Shown: in pieces, positions 16,094-24,583 of the stretch | How the letters are laid out: each line of letters begins with the position of its first letter | Numbering within the stretch: the stretch's first letter is position 1 | Assembly: GCA_046318595.1 (NCBI GenBank) | Contig: JBKCTV010000003.1 | Span: 35,742 to 99,741 of the forward strand | Direction of reading: 5' to 3' | Source: DAITMV01 sp046318595 | GTDB taxonomy: Bacteria; Pseudomonadota; Gammaproteobacteria; Burkholderiales; Burkholderiaceae_B | DNA length: 64,000 nucleotides | Notes under the pieces: model-generated | The model's input: only the letters and a program-made list of their open reading frames with translations | Database searches by the model: none | Told to the model about the DNA's origin: nothing | Program-made: the position numbers and the translations under genes

Positions 16094-17224
16094 GTGAAAC
16101 ACTTCAAGCTGCGAGCCTCTTCAGCCTCCTTACTGATAGTCAGCTTTTTGTTGGCGTTACCTTGTGTCCACGCCGCTGATGCCCCAAATTCTGCCGCTAA
16201 ACCTGCTCTTACGGTATCCGTGGTTCAGGCCACTTCGCTGGTACTTCCTATTCGGCTAAGTGCCAATGGCGCTGTCGCTGCCTGGCAGGAAGCCCAGGTT
16301 GGCGCAGAAGTTGCAGGTCTGCGGGTGACTGAGCTACATGCTAATGTGGGAGACAAGGTGCGTCGCGGCCATTTATTGGCTACGTTTGCGACTGAGACAG
16401 TACAGGCAGACGTCGCGCTGGCACGCGCCAACATGACAGAAGCGCACGCACTCGCCGAGGAATCAGCCACCAATGCTGAGCGCGCCCGTACCCTCCAAGG
16501 CACTGGTGCACTAAGCCAACAACAAATTAACCAGTATTTAACGCAAGAACAAACTGCCAAAGCCCGCTTGGCCTCGGCTCAGGCACAGCTTGATGCACAA
16601 CTGCTGCGACTAAAGCAGACACAATTGGTCTCACCTGACGATGGCACGATTTCATCCCGCACTGCCACCGTGGGCTCAGTGGTCGGTTCAGGCACAGAGC
16701 TGTTTCGCCTGATCCGGCGTGGCCGAATAGAGTGGCGAGCTGAAGTCACCGCGGGTGAGCTGGAGCGCATCCGGCCCGGCCTCAAGGTGGTGCTCACGTC
16801 TGCGGGAGGCACCCAATGGCGCGGACAGGTGCGCATGCTGTCGCCAACCGTAGACCCTACCACCCGCAAGGGCCTCGTCTATGTAGACCTGCTAGGTCAG
16901 ATGGAGGGTGCATCGGGTACGGGTGAGGCCTTTAAGCCTGGCGTGTATGTACGTGGGGAATTCGAGATAGGCAACTCAGTCGGGCTTACTGTCCCTCAGA
17001 GTGCTGTGATCGTGCGTGACGGCTTCAGCTATGTCTACCGCATCAATAGCGATGGTCGCGTGTCGCAGCTCAAAGTCCAAACGGGCCGACGCGCTGCCGA
17101 CCGGCTCGAACTGGTGAGTGGCGTGCAGCAGGGAGACAGATTGGTGGCCAGCGGCGGGAGTTTTCTGACTGACGGTGATCTGGTTCGCGTGGTATCCGCA
17201 CCCGCACCGACCGCCACGAAGTAA
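16094..17224 (+). CDS. RND efflux periplasmic adaptor (membrane fusion protein)
   Basis: This protein links an RND pump to an outer-membrane channel. From the GTG at 16094 (AAGG nine bases upstream) the 376-residue product has a clear signal peptide ending LLALPCVHA, a lipoyl half (VAAWQEAQVGAEVAGLRV), a helical hairpin (about 90-165, many Ala/Gln/Glu), the second lipoyl half (LVSPDDGTISSRTATVGSVV), the beta-barrel (IEWRAEVTAGELERIRPG) and a membrane-proximal domain with LTVPQSAVIVRDG. The Cys in the signal region follows Pro and does not make a convincing lipobox. An in-frame TTG at 16061 is less likely. The pump gene starts 12 bases later; no TolC-type gene is present. Codon choice (more GTG, CTG, GCT, few TCG) differs from core genes. 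Confidence 0.9.
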   Translation: MKHFKLRASSASLLIVSFLLALPCVHAADAPNSAAKPALTVSVVQATSLVLPIRLSANGAVAAWQEAQVGAEVAGLRVTELHANVGDKVRRGHLLATFATETVQADVALARANMTEAHALAEESATNAERARTLQGTGALSQQQINQYLTQEQTAKARLASAQAQLDAQLLRLKQTQLVSPDDGTISSRTATVGSVVGSGTELFRLIRRGRIEWRAEVTAGELERIRPGLKVVLTSAGGTQWRGQVRMLSPTVDPTTRKGLVYVDLLGQMEGASGTGEAFKPGVYVRGEFEIGNSVGLTVPQSAVIVRDGFSYVYRINSDGRVSQLKVQTGRRAADRLELVSGVQQGDRLVASGGSFLTDGDLVRVVSAPAPTATK

Positions 17225-17236
17225 GGAGCACCGGAC

Positions 17237-20200
17237 ATGAATGTCTCCACATGGTCTATTCGCAACCCGATTCCTGCTGTCATGCTGTTTGTCATGCTGA
17301 CCTTTGCAGGCCTGTTGTCCTTCAATTCCATGAAGGTGCAAAACTTTCCAGACCTGGAACTGCCTACGGTCACGGTTACAGCTTTGCTGCCTGGGGCTGC
17401 CCCTGCCCAGCTAGAATCCGAAGTGGCCCGCAAGCTGGAAAACACCATAGCGCCTTTGCAAGGCCTCAAGAATCTGTATACCAAGGTGCAGGACGGTGGC
17501 GTCATCCTGACGGCGGAATTCCGTTTGGAAAAGCCAACGCAGGAGGCGCTGGACGATGTTCGTTCGGCGGTGCAAAGCGTGCGGGCCGATCTGCCTGCAG
17601 ATCTGCGCGACCCCATCGTTGGCAAGATCAACCTCTCCGGCTCACCCATCCTGGCCTATACGGTGCGCTCGAAAACCATGGATGAAGAGGAGCTGAGCTG
17701 GTTTGTCGACAACACCTTGGCGCGTAGGCTTCTTGGCGTCAAGGGCGTGGGCACAGTGGTACGTGTTGGTGGCGTGAACCGTCAGGTCGAAGTCGCGCTC
17801 GACCCTCTGAAGCTGCAGTCCTTGCGTGCTTCGGTCGCTGATATTTCCCGTCAGCTGCGCCAGGTACAGACGGAAAGCGCCAGTGGTCGCGCAGATTTGG
17901 GTGGTGGCCAGCAACCCATGCGCACCCTGGCCAAGGTCAACTCCGCTGAAGATTTGGCGCAGATGGAGCTGAGCATGAGCAATGGCCAGAGGGTGCGTCT
18001 GGATGAGGTGGCGCACGTCCAGGATACGGTAGCTGAGCCACGTGCAATGGCTATGCTCAATGGCGAGCCAGTGGTGGGTTTCGAAATTACGCGCAGCAAA
18101 GGGGCTAGTGAGGTTGAAGTGGGCGCTGCGGTCCAGGCTGCCCTGATGGAACTTCAGACGCTTCATCCGGGGCTGGAACTGACAGAGGCGTTTAACTTCG
18201 TCAAGCCTGTGCAGGAGGAATTCGATGCATCCATGATGCTGTTATACGAGGGGGCTTTTCTGGCCGTGGTGGTAGTTTGGCTGTTTCTTAGGGATGTGCG
18301 TGCCACATTCGTCTCAGCGGTGGCGTTGCCATTGTCAGCAATTCCAGCTTTCATCGGCATGCATTACTTCGGCTTCAGCATCAATGTGGTCACGCTCTTG
18401 GCTTTGTCACTGGTAATTGGCGTGTTGGTCGATGACGCAATCGTAGAGGTGGAGAACATCGAGCGCCATCTACAAATGGGCAAGACGCCCTACCAAGCAG
18501 CCATGGAAGCAGCCGACGAGATCGGGATGGCCGTTATCGCAACCACTTTCACGCTGATTTCGGTTTTTCTACCTACCGCATTCATGAGTGGCATTCCAGG
18601 CAAGTTTTTTAAGCAGTTTGGCTGGACTGCCGCACTGGCGGTGTTCGCCTCCTTGGTGGTAGCGCGTGTGCTCACACCCATGATGGCAGCTTACATCATG
18701 CGTCGCAGCGATAGACCTCATGCTGCCCCGTTCTGGATGCCTGCCTATCTGCGCGCCAGCGCCTGGACATTGCGTCATCGCTGGCTCACCCTTGTAGCGG
18801 CTGGAGCTTTTTTTATTGGCTCCCTGATGCTGATTCCACTGTTGCCTCAAGGCTTCATTCCGCCGGACGACAACTCGCAAACCCAGGTATACCTGGAGTT
18901 GCCACCCGGCGTTACGCTGAATCAGACCCGCGAGGCAGCCGAGGCCGCTCGCAAGATGATCAGCAGCGTTGAGCATGTGCGCAGCGTTTACACCACCATC
19001 GGTGCAGGGACGGCAGGTTCTGATCCATTTTCCCCACCCGGTGCGTCTGAGGTGCGCAAAGCCACGCTAACCTTGTTGCTGACGCCGCGCGGCGAGCGCC
19101 CACCTAAGCAGACTATTGAACAGAAGATACGCAACGCAATTGCCGAGCTGCCTGGTGTGCGCAGCAAGGTAGGGCTGGGGGGCTCAGGGGAGAAGTACCA
19201 ACTTGTGCTGACCGGCGAGCAGCCGCAGGCGCTACTGAGCGCGGCGGCCGCAGTAGAACGCGACCTTCGCACCATCCCTGGCCTGGGCTCGATTAGCTCT
19301 AGCGCGAGCCTGATTCGCACTGAAGTGGCTGTACGCACTGACTTTATACGTGCTGCCGATCTTGGTGTAACCAGCACCGACATCAGTGAAACACTGCGCA
19401 TTGCGACTGTGGGCGATTACGACCAATCCCTACCCAAGCTGAATCTCAGCCAACGCCAGGTTCCCATCGTCGTCAAGTTGATCGATACCGCGCGACAGGA
19501 TCTCGATCTGCTAGGTCGGCTGACAGTGCCAGGCATCAAGGGGCCGGTCATGCTCAGTCAGGTAGCTGCGCTTGAGATGTCGGGTGGCCCGGCTGTGATT
19601 GACCGCCTAAACCGTTCTCGCAACATCACCTTTGAAATCGAGTTGTCGGGTGTACCACTGGGCGAAGTCACGGCCGCAGTAAATAAGTTGCCAGCGATTC
19701 AGAACCTGCCACCAGGCGTCAAGCAGCTCGCCCTTGGCGACGCTGAAGTTATGGGGGAGTTGTTTGCAAGCTTTGGCCTGGCCATGCTGACTGGCGTTTT
19801 GTGTATCTACATCGTGCTGGTTCTTCTGTTCAAAGACTTTCTTCAGCCCATCACGATTCTCGCTGCGCTGCCGTTATCGCTCGGTGGTGCATTCGTGGGT
19901 TTATTGATGGCAAATCAAAGCCTTTCCATGCCGTCCCTCATCGGTTTGATCATGCTGATGGGTATTACCACAAAGAACTCCATCCTATTGGTGGAATACG
20001 CCATTGAATCTCGCCGCGGCCACCCCGGTCCTGATGGTCGGCCAACGACGACACCTATGTCCCGCGTTGAAGCCCTTCTCGACGCTAGCCACAAGCGCTC
20101 TCGGCCGGTGGTCATGACCACACTGGCAATGGGTGCCGGAATGGTACCTATTGCTGTAGGTTGGGGAGCGGCAGATGCCAGTTTTCGCAGCCCTATGGCG

Positions 20201-20329
20201 GTTGCGGTGATCGGCGGGCTGATAACTTCTACTGTGCTGAGTCTGCTGGTCATTCCTGCGGTCTTCACCATAGTGGATGATCTGGCGCAGTGGATAGGGC
20301 GTCTCCGCAAACGCCAGATCCACCCTTGA
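17237..20329 (+). CDS. RND efflux pump, inner-membrane permease
   Basis: A 1030-residue proton-driven pump of the AcrB-like superfamily, with the usual two repeats of six membrane helices and large periplasmic loops. Seen: the N-terminal helix (IRNPIPAVMLFVMLTFAGLL), NFPDLELPTVTV, helices from about residue 335, the TM4 proton-relay motif GVLVDDAIVEVENIERH (from about 395, the paired Asp intact), and the matching second-half helices (GVLCIYIVLVLLFKDFLQP, GIITKNSILLVEY-like segment at about 910-925). The NFPD and VDDAIVEVENI text points to drug-type (HAE) rather than heavy-metal pumps, but the substrate is unknown. It forms an operon with the adaptor. No regulator or outer-membrane component is adjacent. 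Confidence 0.92.
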   Translation: MNVSTWSIRNPIPAVMLFVMLTFAGLLSFNSMKVQNFPDLELPTVTVTALLPGAAPAQLESEVARKLENTIAPLQGLKNLYTKVQDGGVILTAEFRLEKPTQEALDDVRSAVQSVRADLPADLRDPIVGKINLSGSPILAYTVRSKTMDEEELSWFVDNTLARRLLGVKGVGTVVRVGGVNRQVEVALDPLKLQSLRASVADISRQLRQVQTESASGRADLGGGQQPMRTLAKVNSAEDLAQMELSMSNGQRVRLDEVAHVQDTVAEPRAMAMLNGEPVVGFEITRSKGASEVEVGAAVQAALMELQTLHPGLELTEAFNFVKPVQEEFDASMMLLYEGAFLAVVVVWLFLRDVRATFVSAVALPLSAIPAFIGMHYFGFSINVVTLLALSLVIGVLVDDAIVEVENIERHLQMGKTPYQAAMEAADEIGMAVIATTFTLISVFLPTAFMSGIPGKFFKQFGWTAALAVFASLVVARVLTPMMAAYIMRRSDRPHAAPFWMPAYLRASAWTLRHRWLTLVAAGAFFIGSLMLIPLLPQGFIPPDDNSQTQVYLELPPGVTLNQTREAAEAARKMISSVEHVRSVYTTIGAGTAGSDPFSPPGASEVRKATLTLLLTPRGERPPKQTIEQKIRNAIAELPGVRSKVGLGGSGEKYQLVLTGEQPQALLSAAAAVERDLRTIPGLGSISSSASLIRTEVAVRTDFIRAADLGVTSTDISETLRIATVGDYDQSLPKLNLSQRQVPIVVKLIDTARQDLDLLGRLTVPGIKGPVMLSQVAALEMSGGPAVIDRLNRSRNITFEIELSGVPLGEVTAAVNKLPAIQNLPPGVKQLALGDAEVMGELFASFGLAMLTGVLCIYIVLVLLFKDFLQPITILAALPLSLGGAFVGLLMANQSLSMPSLIGLIMLMGITTKNSILLVEYAIESRRGHPGPDGRPTTTPMSRVEALLDASHKRSRPVVMTTLAMGAGMVPIAVGWGAADASFRSPMAVAVIGGLITSTVLSLLVIPAVFTIVDDLAQWIGRLRKRQIHP

Positions 20330-20375
20330 GAGATGAGAACGGTTTATTGGGTAACTATGAATGCCCATAAAAATT

Positions 20376-20402
20376 CACAGGTTCGAACCTCCGACCCCAC
20401 CA
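20376..20402 (+). other. tRNA 3'-end-like fragment
   Basis: CAGGTTCGAACCT followed by CCGACCCCACCA resembles the T loop, acceptor 3' strand and CCA of a tRNA, but there is no matching 5' half upstream and the T stem pairs poorly. It shares only GTTCGAA and the CCA with the tRNA-Ser at 15783. It lies just behind the RND pump, between it and serS, so it could be the scar of an integration site or a decayed tRNA gene. Apart from this, the 138 bases between the pump and serS hold nothing I recognise. Confidence 0.35.
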
Positions 20403-20467
20403 AAAACAGGGGAGCAGAAAACTGAGCGGGTTAGTTAAACAATCCCTTCTTGGCCGCCACACTACCC

Positions 20468-21772
20468 CTAGCGCTTTACTTGTGCTTCCAACACCGTTAG
20501 GTTTTGCATATAGGGCCTGAGCACGTCTGGAATGGTTACCGACCCGTCGGCATTTTGATAATTCTCCAATACCGCGACCAGGGTCCGCCCGACAGCCAGT
20601 CCAGAGCCATTCAAGGTATGAACCCACTCAGTTTTTCCCTCAGCCGTTTTATAGCGGGCCTGTAAGCGACGCGCCTGAAAAGACTCGCAGTTCGAACAGG
20701 ACGAAATCTCCCGGAAGGCATTCTGAGCCGGCAGCCAGACTTCGATATCGTGCGTGCGTGCCGCCGAGAACCCCATATCGCCAGTACACAAAACGATGAC
20801 TCGGTACGGCAGCTTCAACTTTTGTAAAATGTTTTCGGCGTGCTGCGTCATATCGTCGAGAGCGGCGTACGAATCCGCCGGCTTTTCGATCCGGACCATT
20901 TCCACTTTATCGAACTGATGCTGGCGAATCAGGCCACGCACATCGCGTCCGTAAGCGCCAGCCTCCGAACGAAAACAAGGCGTATGCGCGGTGAGCTTGA
21001 TCGGCAGATGCCCGATGGGAACGATTTCGTCGCGTACGAGATTGGTGAGGGAGACCTCGGACGTCGGGATCAAATACAATGGCTCAGTGTCATCGTCAGT
21101 CGAACCGCCTTTGCGCGCAACGAATAAATCGTCGGCGAATTTGGGCAACTGACCCGTTCCGAACAGGCTTGCGCCTTTCACCAGGTAAGGCGTATAGCAC
21201 TCGGTATAACCGTGCTCCTGGGTATGCACGTCAAGCATGAACTGGGCCAGCGCCCGATGCAGCCGAGCGATCGGTCCCTGCATAAATGCGAAACGGGCGC
21301 CAGACAGTTTGGCAGCCGTGTCGAAATCGAGGCCGAGACGTTCGCCCAGATCGACATGATCTTGCGCCGTAAAGTCGAAAATACGAGGGGCTCCCCAGCG
21401 CCGCAGCTCGACGTTGCCCGATTCGTCGTGGCCTAGCGGCACCGAGTCGTGCGGAATATTCGGTACACCGGTTAGCATGGCCTGCAAATCGGCCTGAATG
21501 ACGTTCAGGCACTCGGCGCTACTTTTGAGGCCGTCGCCAATCGCTTGAACCTCGGCCATGACGGCAGAGGCATCTTCGCCTTTGGCCTTGTAAATGCCGA
21601 TTTGCTTGGATAACTGATTGCGCTTGGCTTGCAGTTGTTCGGTCTGCGTCTGGATTTTTTTCCGGTTGCTTTCCAATGCTTCGAAAGCCGCTGCATCGAA
21701 AGTGAAGCCGCGCTGCGCGAGCAGCTTGACGGTGCCGCTCAGGTCTTTGCGTAACAGTTGAATGTCGAGCAT
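20468..21772 (-). CDS. serS: Seryl-tRNA synthetase
   Basis: Class II synthetase that charges tRNA-Ser (and tRNA-Sec where present). The 434 residues show the long antiparallel coiled-coil arm that grips the tRNA variable arm (about 25-110, rich in Lys/Gln/Glu), motif 2 FRSEAGAYGRDVRGLIRQHQ, and motif 3 NGSGLAVGRTLVAVLENYQ near the end, with TSEVSLTNL in the serine/ATP pocket. Length and motifs are normal. It starts four bases after the end of a dead sugar-dehydrogenase fragment. Its substrate tRNA-Ser(CGA) lies on the far side of the RND cassette. Confidence 0.97.
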   Translation of the reverse strand: MLDIQLLRKDLSGTVKLLAQRGFTFDAAAFEALESNRKKIQTQTEQLQAKRNQLSKQIGIYKAKGEDASAVMAEVQAIGDGLKSSAECLNVIQADLQAMLTGVPNIPHDSVPLGHDESGNVELRRWGAPRIFDFTAQDHVDLGERLGLDFDTAAKLSGARFAFMQGPIARLHRALAQFMLDVHTQEHGYTECYTPYLVKGASLFGTGQLPKFADDLFVARKGGSTDDDTEPLYLIPTSEVSLTNLVRDEIVPIGHLPIKLTAHTPCFRSEAGAYGRDVRGLIRQHQFDKVEMVRIEKPADSYAALDDMTQHAENILQKLKLPYRVIVLCTGDMGFSAARTHDIEVWLPAQNAFREISSCSNCESFQARRLQARYKTAEGKTEWVHTLNGSGLAVGRTLVAVLENYQNADGSVTIPDVLRPYMQNLTVLEAQVKR

Positions 21773-21775
21773 GAA

Positions 21776-21964
21776 TTATCGTTTGGCGCTCACTCGCCAG
21801 ATGATGTTGCCGAGATCGTCTGCGGCCAGTAAAGCAGCAGACCTATCGATGGCCACACCAACCGGGCGGCCCATAGCTTCGCCTTTGTTGTTGAGGAAGC
21901 CGCTAAGTATATCCTGCGGCGGGCCTGCCGGCTGACCGTTTCTGAAAGGCGCACAGCGTGCATA
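21776..21964 (-). pseudogene. C-terminal remnant of a PQQ/sorbosone-type sugar dehydrogenase
   Basis: Sixty-two codons ending in TAA just before serS read CAPFRNGQPAGPPQDILSGF, NNKGEAMGRPVGVAIDR and ALLAADDLGNIIWRVSAKR. This matches the last two blades of the sorbosone dehydrogenase-like beta-propeller family, which commonly ends with GRPVGVAVD and LLVADD-GNVVWRV. A stop codon (TAG) closes the frame just upstream and no ATG or ribosome site is present, so more than four-fifths of the gene is gone. The other frames over this stretch have no family resemblance. Confidence 0.7.
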
Positions 21965-22038
21965 TGAGCATAATGGCTATAGAGCGAACCGTAAAAACCT
22001 CTGTCCACGCCCATCCCAGCGCCCTTCTGAATTTTGAG

Positions 22039-22551
22039 TCAGTCCTGAATGCTGCCGAGGTAATCTTTTTTACCAATCTCGACGCCGTTGTGTCGCAAAA
22101 TCGCATACACGGTAGTGGTATGAAAATAGAGATTCGGCAAAACAAACTTCAGCAAATAGGATTGCCCGTCGAAACGCAAGTCGTTGGGCCCGACTTTCAG
22201 GCTGATCGATCGGGACTCACTGCCATCGATGTGCTCCGCTGAAATGCTTTTTACATAATCGATGGTTTTGCGAACACGCGCTTGCAGTTCGGCAAACGTC
22301 GTTTCCGTATCTGGAAAGCTGGGGAGTTCGACTCCAGCCAGGCGGGCCGCGCCGCCCTTGACGACGTCACAGGCGATTTGCACCTGACGGACCAACGCGA
22401 ACATATCAGGATAGAGCCGGGCATTCAAAAGTACGCCGGGTTCGATTTTTTTGACGCTAGCGTGCGCTTCCGCTTTGCTCAACAGGTCCGACAAGCTGGT
22501 CAGAGCATGCGCAAATACGGGTATCGACGCTTGGTACATGGAAAGGCTCAT
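22039..22551 (-). CDS. DUF1993 family protein
   Basis: The 170-residue protein matches DUF1993, a DinB-like four-helix family without known reaction. Characteristic text: MYQASIPVFAHALTSLSDLL, ARLYPDMFALVRQVQIACD, PDTETTFAELQARVRKTIDYV, and LPNLYFHTTTVYAILRHNGVE followed by IGKKDYLG near the end. A GGAG site lies seven bases before the ATG. It is isolated: rarA lies upstream with a 42-base gap and the dehydrogenase remnant lies downstream. Confidence 0.88.
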   Translation of the reverse strand: MSLSMYQASIPVFAHALTSLSDLLSKAEAHASVKKIEPGVLLNARLYPDMFALVRQVQIACDVVKGGAARLAGVELPSFPDTETTFAELQARVRKTIDYVKSISAEHIDGSESRSISLKVGPNDLRFDGQSYLLKFVLPNLYFHTTTVYAILRHNGVEIGKKDYLGSIQD

Positions 22552-22593
22552 GAAATTCTCCGAGTAAATTAGGGGGCTAAGAGGAGTATCTTC

Positions 22594-23910
22594 TCACTTT
22601 TTTCTGCTTTCCTCGTCCCATGTCCTCAGCAGCGCCAGCTTTTCGCCGATCTTGACCTCCAGGCCTCTGGGAACTGGCTGATACCAACCCGGCTCTGTCA
22701 TGTCGTCAGGAAGATAAGTTTCACCGGCAGCGTAAGCATTCGGTTCATCATGCGCATATCGGTATTCATGCCCATACCCGAGTTCCTTCATGAGCTTCGT
22801 AGGAGCATTGCGAAGATGAACAGGAACCTCACGGCTCTTGTCCTTCTTCACGAACGCCTTGGCCTGGTTGTACGCCTTGTAGCCAGCGTTGCTTTTTGCA
22901 GCCACCGCCAGATAGATGACTGCTTGCCCTAGCGCCAATTCACCTTCTGGACTTCCAAGCCGTTCATAGGTCAACGCTGCATCGTTGGCAATCTGCATGG
23001 CTCTTGGATCGGCAAGCCCGATGTCTTCCCATGCCATGCGGACGATTCGCCTGGACAGGTAACGAGGATCAGCGCCACCGTCCAACATTCTCGTCAGCCA
23101 GTAAAGGGCCGCGTCTGGGTGTGATCCGCGAACCGACTTGTGCAAGGCTGAAATCTGGTCATAGAAGTTGTCACCACCTTTATCAAAACGCCGGCTGTTC
23201 AAGGTCAAGGCGCTTTGAAGGAAGCCGGCGGTGATTCTGCTTATGCCTGAAGCTTCTGCCGCCGTGCCGGTCTGTTCCAGCAGGTTCAAGAATCGCCTTG
23301 CGTCACCGTCTGCATAAGCAATCAAGGTGTCCCTTGCCAGGTCGTCAAACGCTAGATGACCCAGAACCTTTTCTTGCGCCCGCTTCAACAACTCCCTCAG
23401 TTCTTCGTCTGACAGCGACTTCAGGACGTAGACCTGAGCACGAGACAGCAAGGCCGAATTCACCTCAAAAGAAGGGTTCTCTGTGGTTGCTCCGATGAAG
23501 GTCACCAAGCCACTTTCCGCATACGGAAGAAGAGCGTCTTGCTGGGACTTGTTGAACCTGTGAATTTCGTCCACGAACAAGATCGTGTGCTTGCCAAGCG
23601 CTAGGTTTTGCTCTGCCCGCTCCATGGAACTTCGTATGTCTTTGACACCCGAGAACACCGCAGACAGGGCAATGAACTCACATTTGAAGGCCGCAGCCGT
23701 AAGCCGGGCCAAGGTCGTCTTGCCAACGCCGGGCGGCCCCCACAAAATCATCGAATGCGCTTTGCCGGCATCGAATGCCAAGCGTAATGGCTTGCCCGGC
23801 CCCAACAAATGCGTTTGGCCGATGACGTCAGCGATTTGCTTGGGACGCAGGCGTTCCGCCAGAGGAACCGTCGACGGAGAGGCAGCCGTAGCGTTAAACA
23901 GATCAGCCAT
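22594..23910 (-). CDS. rarA: Replication-associated recombination protein A (MgsA-type AAA+ ATPase)
   Basis: RarA is a clamp-loader-like AAA+ ATPase that acts at stalled forks. The 438 residues show RLRPKQIADVIGQTHLL (about 20-36), Walker A GPPGVGKTT (about 58-66), Walker B LFVDEIHRF, sensor 1 IGATTENPSFEVNSALLSR, and the tetramerisation/MgsA C-terminal domain with KSVRGSHPDAALYWLTRML and YLAVAAKSNAGY. Gene order ftsK-lolA-rarA-serS is usual for the class. Codon choice is unlike the flanking genes: AGG and AGA for arginine occur at several sites, AAG outnumbers AAA and CCT/GCT/GGT are common, which suggests replacement by transferred DNA. Confidence 0.96.
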   Translation of the reverse strand: MADLFNATAASPSTVPLAERLRPKQIADVIGQTHLLGPGKPLRLAFDAGKAHSMILWGPPGVGKTTLARLTAAAFKCEFIALSAVFSGVKDIRSSMERAEQNLALGKHTILFVDEIHRFNKSQQDALLPYAESGLVTFIGATTENPSFEVNSALLSRAQVYVLKSLSDEELRELLKRAQEKVLGHLAFDDLARDTLIAYADGDARRFLNLLEQTGTAAEASGISRITAGFLQSALTLNSRRFDKGGDNFYDQISALHKSVRGSHPDAALYWLTRMLDGGADPRYLSRRIVRMAWEDIGLADPRAMQIANDAALTYERLGSPEGELALGQAVIYLAVAAKSNAGYKAYNQAKAFVKKDKSREVPVHLRNAPTKLMKELGYGHEYRYAHDEPNAYAAGETYLPDDMTEPGWYQPVPRGLEVKIGEKLALLRTWDEESRKK

Positions 23911-23922
23911 GGTCGTCAGCCG

Positions 23923-24573
23923 CTATTGAACGGCTCCGCCATCAATGATGTCGACGCCCGCCGGCGGCGTGAACTTGAACTGGTCAGAAGTGACACCGAC
24001 GCGGTTCATTATCCAAGGTCCAAAGTTCAGCTTCGTCACTTGCCCGAATGCATCGCTCATTTCCATGGCGACCGGCTGATTGTTTTTGAAGCCGATGGCG
24101 ATTTTGGTGAATGTGGCGTCCGGTGCGCGCGGCACGGCTTCGAGCCATTCCACGCCGTTTATGGCAGCGGATTCGTTAAGTTCGAACAGTTTACCGATAT
24201 CGCTTTGCCCGAATAGCAATGCCGCCGGCGTGGCGGACAGCGCCTCGCTCAGCGGTCGTGTCGTCACTTGTGCCAGATCTTTATCGTACATGTAGACTTT
24301 CTTGCCATCGGAGACGATCAATTGCTGGTAGGGCTTATCGAAGGCCCAGCGGAATTTACCAGGCTTGGCAAATGCAAAATGACCGATCGACGGCGGCGTC
24401 GGTCGATTGGTTTTAACTTGTACGGTTTGCACGAAAGAACCTTCGGCGGACTGTGTCCCACTGCCGAACTTCTTGAGCTGTTCAATCGCGCCAGCGTGAG
24501 CGCCGAGCGGCAAGGCCACGGCCGATACGGCTAAAAAAGCAGCCGTCAGCCGTTTGAAAAAGTGGAGTCGCAT
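23923..24573 (-). CDS. lolA: Outer-membrane lipoprotein carrier protein LolA
   Basis: LolA ferries lipoproteins across the periplasm from LolCDE to LolB. The 216-residue product has a signal peptide (LTAAFLAVSAVALPLGAHA), then the LolA core: GSFVQTVQVKTNRPTPPSIG, FAFAKPGKFRWAFDKPYQQL, IVSDGKKVYMYDKDLAQVT, ATPAALLFG, and the FTPPAGVDII end typical of the family. ATG 24573 was preferred over the longer frame from 24630 because AAAGGA lies seven bases upstream and the signal peptide then starts correctly. It follows ftsK by ten bases. Confidence 0.94.
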   Translation of the reverse strand: MRLHFFKRLTAAFLAVSAVALPLGAHAGAIEQLKKFGSGTQSAEGSFVQTVQVKTNRPTPPSIGHFAFAKPGKFRWAFDKPYQQLIVSDGKKVYMYDKDLAQVTTRPLSEALSATPAALLFGQSDIGKLFELNESAAINGVEWLEAVPRAPDATFTKIAIGFKNNQPVAMEMSDAFGQVTKLNFGPWIMNRVGVTSDQFKFTPPAGVDIIDGGAVQ

Positions 24574-24583
24574 GAGATTTCCT

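Noticed and set aside
16225..16560. Minus-strand frame inside the RND adaptor
   Set aside because: Antisense shadow; the plus-strand gene has a signal peptide and adaptor domains.
15783..20402. A true att direct repeat pair flanking the RND cassette
   Set aside because: The two tRNA-like ends share only GTTCGAA and the CCA, too little for an att repeat; no integrase gene is present.
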